From Venturia oleaginea (taxonomy: Eukaryota > Ascomycota > Dothideomycetes > Venturiales > Venturiaceae), in the NCBI GenBank assembly GCA_013176395.1, contig JABMLP010000010.1, positions 1,426,001 to 1,490,000 on the forward strand: 64,000 nt of DNA, written 5' to 3'. How positions within the stretch are numbered: the first letter of the stretch is position 1; the number at the start of each line of letters is the position of its first letter. Below, piece after piece: positions 54,193-64,000 of the stretch. The notes beneath the pieces are model-generated. The model searched no databases, was not told the origin of the DNA, and was given only the letters and a program-made list of their open reading frames with translations. The translations under genes were made by a program, and so were the position numbers.

Positions 54193-56611
54193 ATGGCAAA
54201 GAGGCGAGGTTCGCCATGTGTTATTGTATTGTCCGCGTTGATATTGTTCGCCTGCATCGTCTTATTTGCTTCGAAGTCTCTGACTACGACTATACAGTCG
54301 CCTAAAAACATTTGTACAGAATCGTGTGGGAAGGAGACGCCTGAGAAGTACAAGGCTCCGAAGAAGAATATCTGGTCTGATTTGGATGACGACGAGTTTG
54401 ATGGTTTGTTGCATTTCTTACACGGGCCGGAGGGAAAGGTTCTAAACTTGACCAGAGTTGACAAGGCTACTGCGTAAGTGCATGCCAGTATCACAAGAAT
54501 GATGCAAATCTAACGACGTCCAGATACGACAACCACATCGCTATAGTGGAGACTCTTGTTCCAAACAAGACTGACGTGCTTCATTACCTCGACTATTGAT
54601 CCAGAATATCAGATCGATACGCTCGTGTGACGGTCAACCAAGGAGCCCAAGAACAAGCTGGCATCTACATGTACATGGTTGGACCATTGCCAGCCAATGG
54701 AAAGACAACAATCCAGTCACTTACTTTTCCTTACAATGCTGGAAGTAATTATGTTAGAAACCCGCAACCAGATTACGAAGACATACTCGCATGGTTTGCT
54801 GATGTGGGAAAAGAAGTCGCGGATATGGTGGAGGACTTACTGGGTGAAGTTGTGAATTCAGGTCACCTCGAACCAGCACCACCACTCATGGCGGTATCTC
54901 GTCCTGCAGCTTTCGAGAACAATACTGTTTCTGCATGGGCGATTGTGCATGGTCCTGGATATCGGATGGATTCTTGGTCGCTTCTTGTTCAGGGCCTGTA
55001 TTTCCGTTTTGATATCTCAGGACGAGATTCCAAACAGTGGAAGATTCACGAGTGGTTCTATAATGGTGTTCTGTATTCCTCTACTCATGCTTTTCGGGTT
55101 GCGTGGGAGAAGGGAGAAGTCCAGAGGATGCCGCCAAATAGGGATGGAAAATGGAGCGAGGCGCAGCCAGACAAGCAGGGAATTCCTGGGAGGGAAAAGA
55201 ATACGCCTATCATGATTGGGATATCAGATTCAAGAGCGAGAGAATCATCTATGAGCTTGGACTGCAGGAAGCGATGGCCCATTACGCCGGAAACGATCCC
55301 ATGAGCATCGGCATGCTCTGGCTTGATACTCTTTTTGGTATGGGCTTTAACGCATACGAACTCGTCCCTGGTTTCGACTGTCCAACATATGCAACCTATC
55401 TTCCGGCCTCTTTCCGAACAGGCGAAACCACGATCCTTCGCAACAACAGCATCTGTATCTTCGAATACACAGCTGATCATGCCATCCAGCACCATACGAC
55501 ACCCACACATGTCTCTGTCTCGCGAAATTCTTACCTCGTCATCCGAACGGTTGCAACAGTGGGTAACTATGATTATACACTCGACTATACATTCTATCTC
55601 GACGGAGTCGTCGAAGTTAAAGTCCGTGCCTCGGGCTACATCTTCGGTGCTTACCACCAGCTCGAAACAATGCGAAAGGACTTCTCGTCCAGCGGGAAAC
55701 GCGAAGCTACATCTTACGACCATGGTTACCAGGTCCGCGATCACGTCGCATCGAGCATGCATGACCACGGCCTCAACTTCAAAGCCGATTTTGATATTGC
55801 TGGCACAGCAAATACACTCTATCGCGTTGGTATCGATCCTTTCCATCACAAGTACCCATGGGATGACTTCGAGAGATCAACAATGATCTTGAATCACAAA
55901 CCCATTGAGAAGGAAACAGCGCTCAACTGGCCAGCGAATTCTGGAGCTATGTATGTCATTCTCAATAATGACACGATCAACGAGTGGGGTGAGAAGAGAG
56001 GCTATCGCATAACTCCAGGAACGGGGATGGGAACACCGCCGCATTTGACCATGAAGAATTCATCCTCCATGGCGAACAGTGCGCATTGGGCTTGCTCTGA
56101 CCTTTTTGTTTTGCGACAGCACGACCGGGAGCGCAAATCGGCTTCTGAGTATAACGCTATGGAACCTCTTGATCCGCTTGTGGATTTCTCGAAGTACTTT
56201 GATGATGAGGTGACGGTGCAGGAGGATCTAGTTGTCTACTTCAATTTGGGGACGCATCATGTTGCGCATTCGGGAGATATTCCTAATACGCTTATGCATA
56301 CTGCTAATAGTGGTGTCATGTTTGTGCCTCACAATTGGGGGAGCAGGGATGTTTCGAGGGAGAGCGCGCAGGGTGTGCTTTTGGAGATGGGGAAACCGGA
56401 TCGGGGAAGTAAGGTCACTTATTATGGGGGCAAGTATGAAGGTGACGTGAAGGTTGAGTTGGTAAGTTTTTTTTTCTTTTTCTTGGTAGGGTGGTCGATG
56501 GATGCTTACGAGATGCAGGATAATTTGCAGCCAGATCTGACCAAGTATCAAGCGCCGGAAATGGGAATGAGGATGGATTTGAGTTGGAATGCTACGTTGG
56601 CTTCTTTGTGA
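54193..56611 (+). pseudogene. Copper amine oxidase with nonsense codon and frameshift
   Basis: Exons at 54193-54475, 54524-56461 and 56519-56611. An N-terminal membrane anchor or signal (VIVLSALILFACIVLFASK) leads to the amine oxidase N domains. The catalytic domain keeps every expected residue: NYDY, whose first Tyr becomes topaquinone; H-x-H in SMHDHGLNFKADFDIAG; and the distal copper His in THHVAHSGDIPNT. Such enzymes oxidise primary amines to aldehydes, releasing ammonia and peroxide. Two lesions break it: TGA at 54597-54599 between VLHYLDY and DRYARVTVNQG, and a one-base shift near 55185-55205 (a GGGAGGGAAAA run) between QPDKQGIPG and EYAYHDWDIRFKSERIIYEL. Sequence around the shift is also shorter than in relatives. 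The rest is well preserved, so inactivation is recent or the lesions are sequence errors. Confidence 0.8.
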
Positions 56612-57524
56612 ATGGGTGATACTGAGGCTCTCGGAGACAGGCAAGATCCCTACAATCGCTACGAGAGGAAAACGAGGTAAATAAACAATTTCACATTCGA
56701 AAAACGCGGAGCCCTTTGGGTAAGAATGCCGGGAGGGGAAAGAGGATAAAAAAGTGGGCTTTAAATCAATTGCACTGCTCTCTTTCGCTAAGAGCTTCTC
56801 TCTTGGAGATCTCATTGTGGTTTGTGCATAAACGTGGACATTCTCTGGATTTTGACTGGCTGACTGAGAGTGACGTCCGCACTTCTGATCTACGGGCTAG
56901 GGACTGATCGCTCTATATAGTAAAGACTTTTACAACCTGTTTTTAGAGATCTTGTTACTTAAGGGGTAAGAGTTAACTAATCTACGTGTTTCAGCTAGGC
57001 TCCGCTGTGGGGTAGAGCTCTCAGAATCACTCAGACAGTCATCAAACACTTGAGAATGTCCATGTTGATGCACGAACCACAATAGCCGTACTCTATTACA
57101 GGCCAAAAGAAGGTTAATTCTAACCCCTGCCCTGGCCTATGCGCTGAGATCGCTTAGGTCGTCTTTATTCAAAATCTTTGTAAGTAATACGGTTCTTCTT
57201 ATCGGCCTTAAACGAGTCTGTTCTCCTGATCTTTCTACACTCACAACCAAGGAGGTCTTTGTTATAACCCTACGTTGGGAAGGAGAAGTTAGGGTAGGAA
57301 TGATTCTGTCGATCGCCGAGAAAAAATAACCTTCTTTGGGCCAGCAACCATAGTAATTCCCTGCGATTTACGCTGTCTGGGGTTATAGACTCTGAATACG
57401 GAGGTGGCTACTTGGCATATAATAGCACCACAATCCTTTACTACGAAGTGTTTTATTTCCCGAGTGCTTACAACAAGTATCAAGCAACCCATCCACCTCT
57501 CCAACGAGCATACTATCAAACACC
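56612..57524. other. About 0.9 kb intergenic
   Basis: No supported gene. The right end is the promoter and leader of the small secreted protein. Confidence 0.45.
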
Positions 57525-57919
57525 ATGAAGCTCTCCACTCTAACCACATTCCTCTCACTCCTCGCTACTGGCCACGCCTGGTGGGTACGTTATGACCGTC
57601 CACATCCCCAGGTCTCCAGACTGATTTGACGACAAAAAACAGAACTGCTGCTATAATTGCGGTAACCACGGGGAATGTGTCCCCAGCGGAGCTGACAAGG
57701 GAAAACCCAGGTACCCCTGTGGTGCTACCGAGGTACGTTTGAAGAAGCCAGCCACCTGCAGTCAGCCAGATAACCGCGAGAATGTATGTGAATAGGACAG
57801 GTAGACTGACGACGCGTTGTGCCTAGGGAACCCTCTGTCCGTTTGAGGGGAATGGGTGTATACCCAAAATGCTAGGTGCTCCAAATTTCGCCGATTGCAA
57901 CCCTTCTGTCCCTAATTAG
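57525..57919 (+). CDS. Small secreted eight-cysteine protein (effector candidate)
   Basis: Three short exons (57525-57584, 57643-57732, 57827-57919) give 80 residues; no single frame is long enough to reveal it. Exon 1 is a clean signal peptide (MKLSTLTTFLSLLATGHA). The mature part has eight cysteines: NCCYNCGNHGECVPSG and RYPCGA in exon 2, then LCPFEGNGC and ADCNPS in exon 3. All introns are phase 0 with canonical ends, and each exon is open only in this frame. Small, Cys-rich, secreted proteins of this kind act in plant or microbe interaction or as antimicrobial peptides. The family is not recognised, and the role is inference. Confidence 0.75.
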
Positions 57920-58567
57920 ATGGGTGGTTCTTTTTTTTTTGCAGCGATGGAATGAATACGACTGCCCATTTTTTGTTTTCTCAATGCCAAGATACATTTA
58001 CACACCTGCGATATGAATAGGGATACCACGTGTGAGATTTTCTGGTTTCTGACCCCCCCTTCTTGTGCGAGTATATGTATCCGTTGAGGATGGGTCATGG
58101 ATGTCCTTCCTAAAATGGAGGGGAGGAAGAGTTGCATTGATGCAGGTGCAGTTGTTCCTGCTTCTTCGATGGGTTGGCAAGATTTAGAGCTCCCTTTCTG
58201 TTAGGGCCATCTTGAAACCTAATGTGATGCGAAGCTAGAGACAATTAGATATGGAGCTATTATCCTAGACGTCGGCTTCAATTTGTGATGTTTTCCTTGA
58301 TGTAAACCAAACAAAGTTGGAACGAGGTCGAATCGTATAGCTTCCATGTGAGACCCATACTACACCCGATAAGATCACTGATGATATAAGACTCCCATAA
58401 TTCTAGAAACAAAGTTGTGCAGAATATCAGGCTGTTCTGAGTTAGATTTTTTCCACTGTAGGTATGAATCCTTATCGATAACAACAAGCTTCACGGAAGG
58501 CCAAAAAAAAACCCATCAACAATATCGTTGTATCGCAAAAAACATATCACAAATTCCACCGAAGGAC
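57920..58567. other. Intergenic, no supported gene
   Basis: 3' region of the small secreted gene, then AT-rich sequence leading to the tRNA terminator. No gene seen. Confidence 0.45.
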
Positions 58568-58572
58568 AAAAA
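58568..58572 (-). terminator. RNA polymerase III terminator of tRNA-Lys
   Basis: Five T residues on the tRNA strand, four bases after the discriminator base. Confidence 0.7.
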
Positions 58573-58575
58573 GGA

Positions 58576-58714
58576 AGCCCCACGCGAGGGTCGAACTCGC
58601 AACCTTAAGATTTCTACTTGGCTGTAAAAGTCTTACGCTCTAGCCAATTCTGAATCAGGTTAGTAACGTATTCCATGAGACAATTGTCAAGGACAACTTA
58701 CGAGCTAGCGGGGC
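58576..58714 (-). tRNA. tRNA-Lys(TTT) with a normal intron and an extra D-arm insertion
   Basis: Removing two inserts leaves a 74-nt cloverleaf. The acceptor is GCCCCGC/GTGGGGC (one G-T pair), D stem GCTC/GAGC with loop AATTGGCTA, anticodon stem TAAGA/TCTTA with loop CTTTTAA (anticodon TTT), T stem GCGAG/CTCGC with loop TTCGACC, and discriminator T. The first insert is the ordinary 13-nt intron after position 37 (58612-58624), removed by the tRNA splicing endonuclease. The second is 52 nt (58650-58701) between the D stem and loop, reading GTAAGT... TACTAAC...CAG. These are spliceosomal intron signals, with the branch site nine bases before the end. It also splits the internal A box. The gene may be functional only if the insert is removed, or may be dead. 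The T arm (B box) and terminator are intact. Confidence 0.88.
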
Positions 58715-59377
58715 TGGACGTAAACTCGTATCTGCATGGCCGAATTCTTGAAATTCAGTAATATAAACCAATTGAAATTTTAAAGGAAAATCAGATGCAA
58801 AATAACCCCGAATCCACATTTGCAAAAACATCCCAATAATATCAATCCATGCGACCAACTGAGTAAACGACATGTTCATTGTTGAAGATCATGCGATGCT
58901 GCTTGTTGATAGACCTCCATTCTGTACTTCTCCATCGGAACCAACCATCTCTCAGTCAAGGAGGAGAAAAGACTGCACGGCTTTTGGCGTCCACAGAAGA
59001 AACGTCAGGTCCGATCGATTGACAAGCCTAGGTATCGTTACGAGGTATGAAAATGTGGAGGCTGATGCAACGAAGAAATCCCCCCGCCGTCCACATTTCT
59101 CTTCTTTCCATCACCATATCCACGTCGTTCGCGTTCCGACCAGGGAACACAATGTAGTACTCAGCCAAACGAGGAGTTAACGGACCCGACAAATTAGGAG
59201 TCAAAATGCATTGATTCAAATCTCACATTAACAGACTCCATCCAGCCCATCATCTCATTTCTCGTCGCGTCCTCATGATCCAACGCCTCGCAAATTGCGC
59301 CTAGTCGCCAAAGCATAAATTTCCTGCATACCGCCATGTATCCATATCATGCCTAATGCCCGAACCCAACACATCAA
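58715..59377. other. Intergenic, no supported gene
   Basis: Upstream of the tRNA and downstream of the phospholipase gene. Short frames only. Confidence 0.45.
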
Positions 59378-62118
59378 CTAGGTATAAATAGATTCGGTGT
59401 ACGCGTTAACCTGCAATCCCTTCTCTGCCATCTCCGCATCCTTCAAAAAGTCCAATGGCATCCACACAAGGTGCCCACGTATACGATCAAGCTGTTTCTT
59501 CACCTCCATAGCACTGAGATGTGTCGCAAAGAGATGTCCTTGTTTGTAATTGTTGTCTTCTTTCTTGGGATTGGGAATGTAGGCTGCGTAATCGTCAAAG
59601 TTCAGAACTGCCATGAACGTTAGCTAGGGTTCTGTAAATACGAAAGGGGAGAAGTTGTACTTACTGCTGTTGTCAGGATCCGCATGGAAGAGATCCCGGA
59701 AGACTTCTGTGTTAGTGTCGGCACATTTCATCCAGTATTCCCACACTTTGTCGCTCAATGGATCCGCAACGAATTCGTACTCCTCTCCTTCCATATTATC
59801 GTTCACGCCATCGCCTGGCGGTTGAGCGTTTGGATCTTTGCTGGCATCTAGCTCCTGAGGTGGAAGAAGACCCAAATGTTCTCTCCATAAGCACCTTCGC
59901 ATGGTGGCTGCATGATGCCCGGCTTTGTATGGTTGGCCGTCCATAGTTGACTCCAGCATCTTGGTGTCCTGCATCACAATACTCAATTCTGAATCGTGAA
60001 ATCCTAGCTGTGATCGATCGTTGATGTTTGAGCTTCCGCAAATGACAGTTCTGTCATCCACAATCAAAAGCTTGCCATGGATGTACAGTTCCTCCTGGAA
60101 GAAATTCTCCTTCTCCTGCTCTTCGTGTGCGGGATCCCACGGCTCTTCACTGACAAGCTTCTGGCCCAACATGGCGTTCTTTGCAATAGAATCATCGCTG
60201 TATTTCTGATCGCCGCCCTCATGCAGTCCAGCAGCTTCTCGTTGAGCCTCGAATCTGCGTTTCTTGTCCACGATTTCTTCTTCTTTAAGATGGCCAGCGT
60301 CATCGGTTCTGCCATGTTCGTCCTCAGTATCACGATGAATGTCACTACCCATGATCTCTTCGGCTTCGGCACGTTGCACGTCCTGGTACTTGACTCCGGA
60401 TTTCTCTTCCTGAGCCTTCATAGCCGGTGTTGTATTCAGACGATCGTATGATCTCAGGTTGAAAACAAAAATGTGCTCGTCTGGGTTGACTCCTTGCGCT
60501 CTGATACGCTCTTTGATAGAATGCTCTCCACGGCAAATCGATTTGTACTGGTAGTCCATGATAGCTCTCGTGCCGATGGCTGCGTCTTCTCGGAGATCAC
60601 CGGCGAATCCTGGAATAGCTGGGATCACAATTATGACACGGAACTTTCGACCTTCCTGCCCTGCGCGCACAACAGCGTCCACTATCGCGCCGCCGATAAC
60701 GTTGTGAATCGGAGCTTGCTGGTCCCCTGTTGCCGTAACTGATCATCTGTTAGCACATGCTCATTCATTGTGAAATGTCGAACCTACTAAAGAACTGGTT
60801 CTCAATGTACACAAAATGCTGAGCATTTCTAATAACCTCACAGTACGCGTTTTGAATGCTATGCTCCACGAGGATACCACTGCTCCAATCTGCGCTGCTC
60901 CTCACTATTTGAGCATGAACAGTGCCAGCATTGTTCAAGCCTTTCGAGGACATTGGTGAAAGTGGGTGGTGGACATACTCTCCGACTGGAAACTTCGGCC
61001 TCTGGACCGCGATCAAATCTTCATTCTCGCCCTCCCGGCCTTCCATGATCAGCCAGTCATATCGATCATCTCGCTTGTATTTATCACGTTTGCAAAAGTT
61101 CCAGCGGAGAACAAAATGTTCGGCAATATCGAGTACACAAGGTCCAATAACACCCATGGCGCAATCGTGCCAAGGCATACGTCCATATTCTGCTTTTGAC
61201 AGCTCATTCGATTTCCAGTCGTCCACGCCTTGGAAATCCATGATTCGATTGTTGTTGAAATCTTGACCCGGAAACACCTCGTTCTCGACACCACCTGGGT
61301 GGACATCGGAGAGAGGGTGCTGTTTTGAGTCCCAACGACCATAACAGAGATCAAGGCCGCCGATGAAAGCCATGGCATAGTCAATCACAATGAATTTCTC
61401 ATGGTGAGCCCAGTAGAAGGTCATGTCACCCATGTTCTCAAAGACATTGTGATCGGGATGCCTCATGACCTTGATGTTCTCAAATCCAGGTTGCCCCTTT
61501 ACGATCATGCCCATGAGCGACCTCTTTGTATGTTGGCTGTTGCATGTGAGAGCAGCCTCGACTTCCTTGTACACAATGATATAGATTTTGACACCTTGTT
61601 CAGCCTTGCGCTTAAGGACCTGGTCGAGTCGATATTCCTGGTTGAAGTATGGAGGTCTCCTTAGAAAGAGCTCTGGCGAGAGCCACCAATCGGCAATGTA
61701 AATGGTCTCCTTTGCCTTTTCCAATGCCACAGACACAGCCCAGAAGTAGTCTCGTCCATCCACATACCACTTGATGTCGTTGCACATACGTTCTGGAGCG
61801 AAGGAATTGAACCGATGACTCTCGGCGATCCGATTGCGCTTGTCGTCGGTAGCCTGCTCATGCTCCTCATCGTGACGGTGGTTGGGGTTGAAGAGGTTGC
61901 CGAATTTGCCAATCTTATGCTTTGCGTGCGTTGCGTGGATTTTGACGTCGTACAGCTTGGTTGGGGCATCAGCGCGTAAACAACAAGAGGAGCGCAAGCC
62001 ATCAGACCTTTGTGTCCTTCAACTTCTGGCGCAGACCTGCGAAGGGGTGCTTGATCTTGTCCTTGACGACGTTATCTGGAGTGGGGCCACCTTCAGGAGC
62101 TGGACCTGAAGAGGCCAT
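59378..62118 (-). CDS. Phospholipase D
   Basis: Four exons (62118-62008, 61955-60788, 60738-59665, 59607-59378) encode about 860 residues. Both catalytic H-x-K-x4-D motifs are present: HHEKFIVID in the first half and IHGKLLIVDDRTVICGSSNIND in the second. The segments YIADWWLSPE and YIENQFF, and RKFRVIIVIPAIPGF, are typical of PLD. The enzyme hydrolyses phosphatidylcholine to phosphatidic acid and choline and can transphosphatidylate. No PX/PH domains precede the catalytic core, so this is the short fungal type rather than Spo14-like. The exon 3 acceptor was chosen as TCAG at 60739 because it restores ENQFFITATGDQQAPIHNVI. The last exon is short and ends YTESIYT. Confidence 0.92.
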
Positions 62119-62616
62119 GGTCAAAGCAATTGAGACGGTTGAAGGCTAGGGGGAGGGGGAGGAGGAGAAGGACTGGAGGAAGAGGAGTTTGTGGATCTGG
62201 AAGGATTGAGGAGCCTGAGTGCTACATATCAGATGCGATGTCTCTGCAGGTACGCCACCAAGATGTTGAGCAAAGTCCCAATTTCCCTGATTGCTCCCCC
62301 CGGCCCACGCTACTGCTTCATGGTTCAGTCTTTGCCAGACGAGCCTGGAGGCTGGAAAAGTCAATGCAGCCAAGACTCGGTCCGACGTCATAGCACTGTA
62401 GGAGCGGAAGAAGAGCCGTGCATCTCTCACGTGCTGGCTCTATCACGATTCCTCCTGTACACCTAAAAACGACACAAATCATTCTTTTCAACGTCTCTCA
62501 AGACAAGCACCAGAAAAACTTGTATTTGCACTTCTGTATACTAACTTCCACCAAAACAACCCAACCCACTATATCAACAAGACGTACTTCTCCCTTCCTC
62601 CTCTTCTCCCATAAGC
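62119..62616. other. Intergenic between phospholipase D and small secreted gene
   Basis: Phospholipase D promoter and leader. No gene seen. Confidence 0.45.
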
Positions 62617-62874
62617 CTAACCACACGGTAGGCCACAAGTGAAACCGTTTGTACATGACCTCAAACAACTACACGGAGGGCTGCGTCGGCATTTCTCTGC
62701 ACATTCATAACATCGTGAGGCTTGCCGTGTCTTGAGTTGGTGGGAAGGATAGAGCGGGTTAGGATTCGTATCGGGGTTGTCCAGAAGGGCATTTTTCGCT
62801 CCCGCTTCTTTGATGTTGATGGAGAGTGCGGTTGTAAGGACGGCTGGCGAGAGGAGGAAGTTAAGGAACTTCAT
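62617..62874 (-). CDS. Small secreted Cys-rich protein, 85 aa
   Basis: Single exon. The ATG at 62874 begins a signal peptide (MKFLNFLLSPAVLTTALS). A spacer with a KTR site (LKTRQASRC, a possible kexin-type cleavage) leads to a C-terminal domain with eight cysteines: CYECAEKC, PPCSCLRSC and FTCGLPCG. The upstream in-frame extension has no such leader character and is better read as 5' UTR. Secretion followed by processing to a disulphide-rich peptide is likely. The function is unknown; an effector or antimicrobial role is inference. Confidence 0.7.
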   Translation of the reverse strand: MKFLNFLLSPAVLTTALSINIKEAGAKNALLDNPDTNPNPLYPSHQLKTRQASRCYECAEKCRRSPPCSCLRSCTNGFTCGLPCG

Positions 62875-63905
62875 TTTGCTTTTGTTCGTTTTCGGTTTTA
62901 TCGGGTTTGCTGGATTGAAGATGCTTATGAAGGAGAAAGAGGTTATGAAGGAGGAGGTTCTACTGAGGAGGAAGTTGTACTGAGAAGGAGGTTTGACTGA
63001 GAAGGGGATTGTACTGTGAGGGGTTGAGCTTCTAGAGAGAGGTAATGATTGAGGGATATTTAAGGACAATAGAGGATGATTCTTGATTTACGTTACTCCT
63101 CCACCTCCGTACTATTTTACACGTGTAGGTGTGGACCATGTAGTAGTACATTGTGCTTTCCATTCTCTCAGAATCCAGTTGAAGTGATGAGAAGCCAAGA
63201 GGGACAGCACGGGCCTGTGTAATACGACTTACTCTAGTTTTAGCCAATTGAATCCCTTCGACCTAGAGTTATCATATCTATTTTCATGTATTTAACGACT
63301 ACCATTACGTTTGATCGTCCGATGGCCCTCTTGGCTTCTTACGACTTCAACTGGATTCTGAGAGAATCGTGCTCAGTCAATCGAAAACCACGATAGCTTG
63401 AGGTCAGCAGGCGGTCAAATTCGCAGTTTCATCGATCGACTGAATACGAAGTCTGAGTTCGCAGAAAAGACGGAACGAATGCGGAATGAGTTTGATCCTT
63501 CAACTATCTTCCCGTACGGAAAATATGCAACATGAGACGCCGGCATCCAGCACCGGCCTCCTTTCTCCACATCCGGCACACATGCACGGTTCCTGAATTC
63601 AGATTCGGAATGCTATGAATATACTAGGGGGTCACGGGGGTCACGGGGGTGCATTCGAGAGCATGCCACTCCGCCCACCTTCGTGCAACATGCTGGTGGC
63701 CTTCGGTATTATGCACCCTCCAGCGTGACGTTGCCGAATCCGGAAACAAGCTTTACGTTCGCCGATCACTCATGTCAACCACAATCGCACATCCTGAATG
63801 CAATGGGTCCATAATCACCTCGAACCACTCCCTGACCGCTGAATTATCCTTATCCACTCTCTTTGTTCTGCTTTCCTATTGAGCGTTCCGAGCATTCCAT
63901 TAACC
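62875..63905. other. Intergenic with dispersed repeat
   Basis: Holds the repeat at 63221-63359 and a short tandem TCACGGGGG at 63632-63650. Otherwise no gene seen. Confidence 0.45.
63221..63359 (+). repeat. Dispersed repeat, copy 2 (partner at 919-1057)
   Basis: Same two-block structure and orientation as copy 1, about 62 kb away. The blocks are CGACTTACTCTAGTTTTAGC and TTTGATCGTCCGATGGCCCT with their extensions. Confidence 0.65.
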
Positions 63906-64000
63906 ATGTATGCGCCTCGCCTTTGGGGACACCTCGTCCGCCATCAGCGATCATTCTCCACATCTGTATCTCGCCAGGCAGATTTCACTCATGCTGTCGT
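63906..64000 (+). CDS. 5' end of a probable mitochondrial FAD-dependent dehydrogenase (partial)
   Basis: From ATG 63906 the frame is open to the window end. The first about 25 residues (MYAPRLWGHLVRHQRSFSTS) are rich in Arg, Ser and hydrophobics with no acids, a typical mitochondrial presequence. The next residues, ADFTHAVV, match the opening strand of the FAD-binding fold in L-2-hydroxyglutarate dehydrogenase-like proteins, which normally continue into a GxGxxG loop. That part lies outside the window, so the assignment is tentative. Confidence 0.55.
   Translation, partial: MYAPRLWGHLVRHQRSFSTSVSRQADFTHAV

Noticed and set aside
1..64000. CRISPR arrays, bacterial operons, viral genes, rRNA genes
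   Set aside because: None seen. The genes have spliceosomal introns and eukaryotic families throughout.

Overview
The window is nuclear DNA from a filamentous ascomycete fungus (Pezizomycotina). The evidence is short spliceosomal introns (about 43-90 nt, GT...AG, with CTAAC/CTGAC-like branch sites), fungal versions of urease, cullin-1, Sec5, Ada3, Bms1, Whi5 and PLD, pogo-type transposons, and mutations resembling repeat-induced point mutation (CAG/CAA to TAG/TAA). I cannot place it to class with confidence; Leotiomycetes or Dothideomycetes are possible. The genes are unrelated neighbours, and no biosynthetic cluster is evident.

Layout. 1-13.6 kb is a gene-poor repeat zone. It holds a frameshifted relic (43-443, minus), a possible MITE, one orphan cytochrome P450, a complete pogo-like transposon with an intact transposase, two solo LTRs with perfect target-site duplications, and a decayed Gln-rich gene. 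13.6-21.4 kb holds an HMG-box protein, urease and a secreted GH78-like glycosidase. A doubly deleted pogo derivative follows at 22.4-23.2 kb. 23.8-46.9 kb is the housekeeping block: SET/MYND protein, cullin-1, cupin, exocyst Sec5, RING-H2 membrane protein, SAGA subunit Ada3, ribosome-biogenesis GTPase Bms1 and a PAH-domain protein. 47.3-49.1 kb is a nest of two further pogo-type remnants between 34-bp direct repeats. 49.2-56.6 kb holds a tandem pair of tiny Cys-rich genes (the second broken by one stop codon), a coiled-coil protein, a Whi5/Nrm1-like repressor and a copper amine oxidase with a nonsense codon and a frameshift. 57.5-64 kb holds two small secreted eight-cysteine proteins, a tRNA-Lys(TTT), phospholipase D, and the first exon of a probable mitochondrial FAD dehydrogenase.

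The most unusual item is the tRNA-Lys(TTT) gene at 58576-58714 (minus). It has the ordinary 13-nt intron after position 37. It also has a 52-nt insertion inside the D arm that starts GTAAGT, carries TACTAAC nine bases before its end, and finishes CAG, exactly the signals of a spliceosomal intron. Removing both introns leaves a textbook 74-nt cloverleaf. The insertion also contains a 12-mer identical to the terminus of the window's pogo-like transposons, so a transposon-derived intron is conceivable.

Other points of interest are a family of four palindromic repeats of about 65-85 bp scattered near or inside genes, a 27-nt micro-exon in urease, a possible alternative C-terminus of Ada3, and several small genes that simple long-ORF searching misses. 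All exon boundaries were read by eye from splice signals and frame continuity, with no transcript support.
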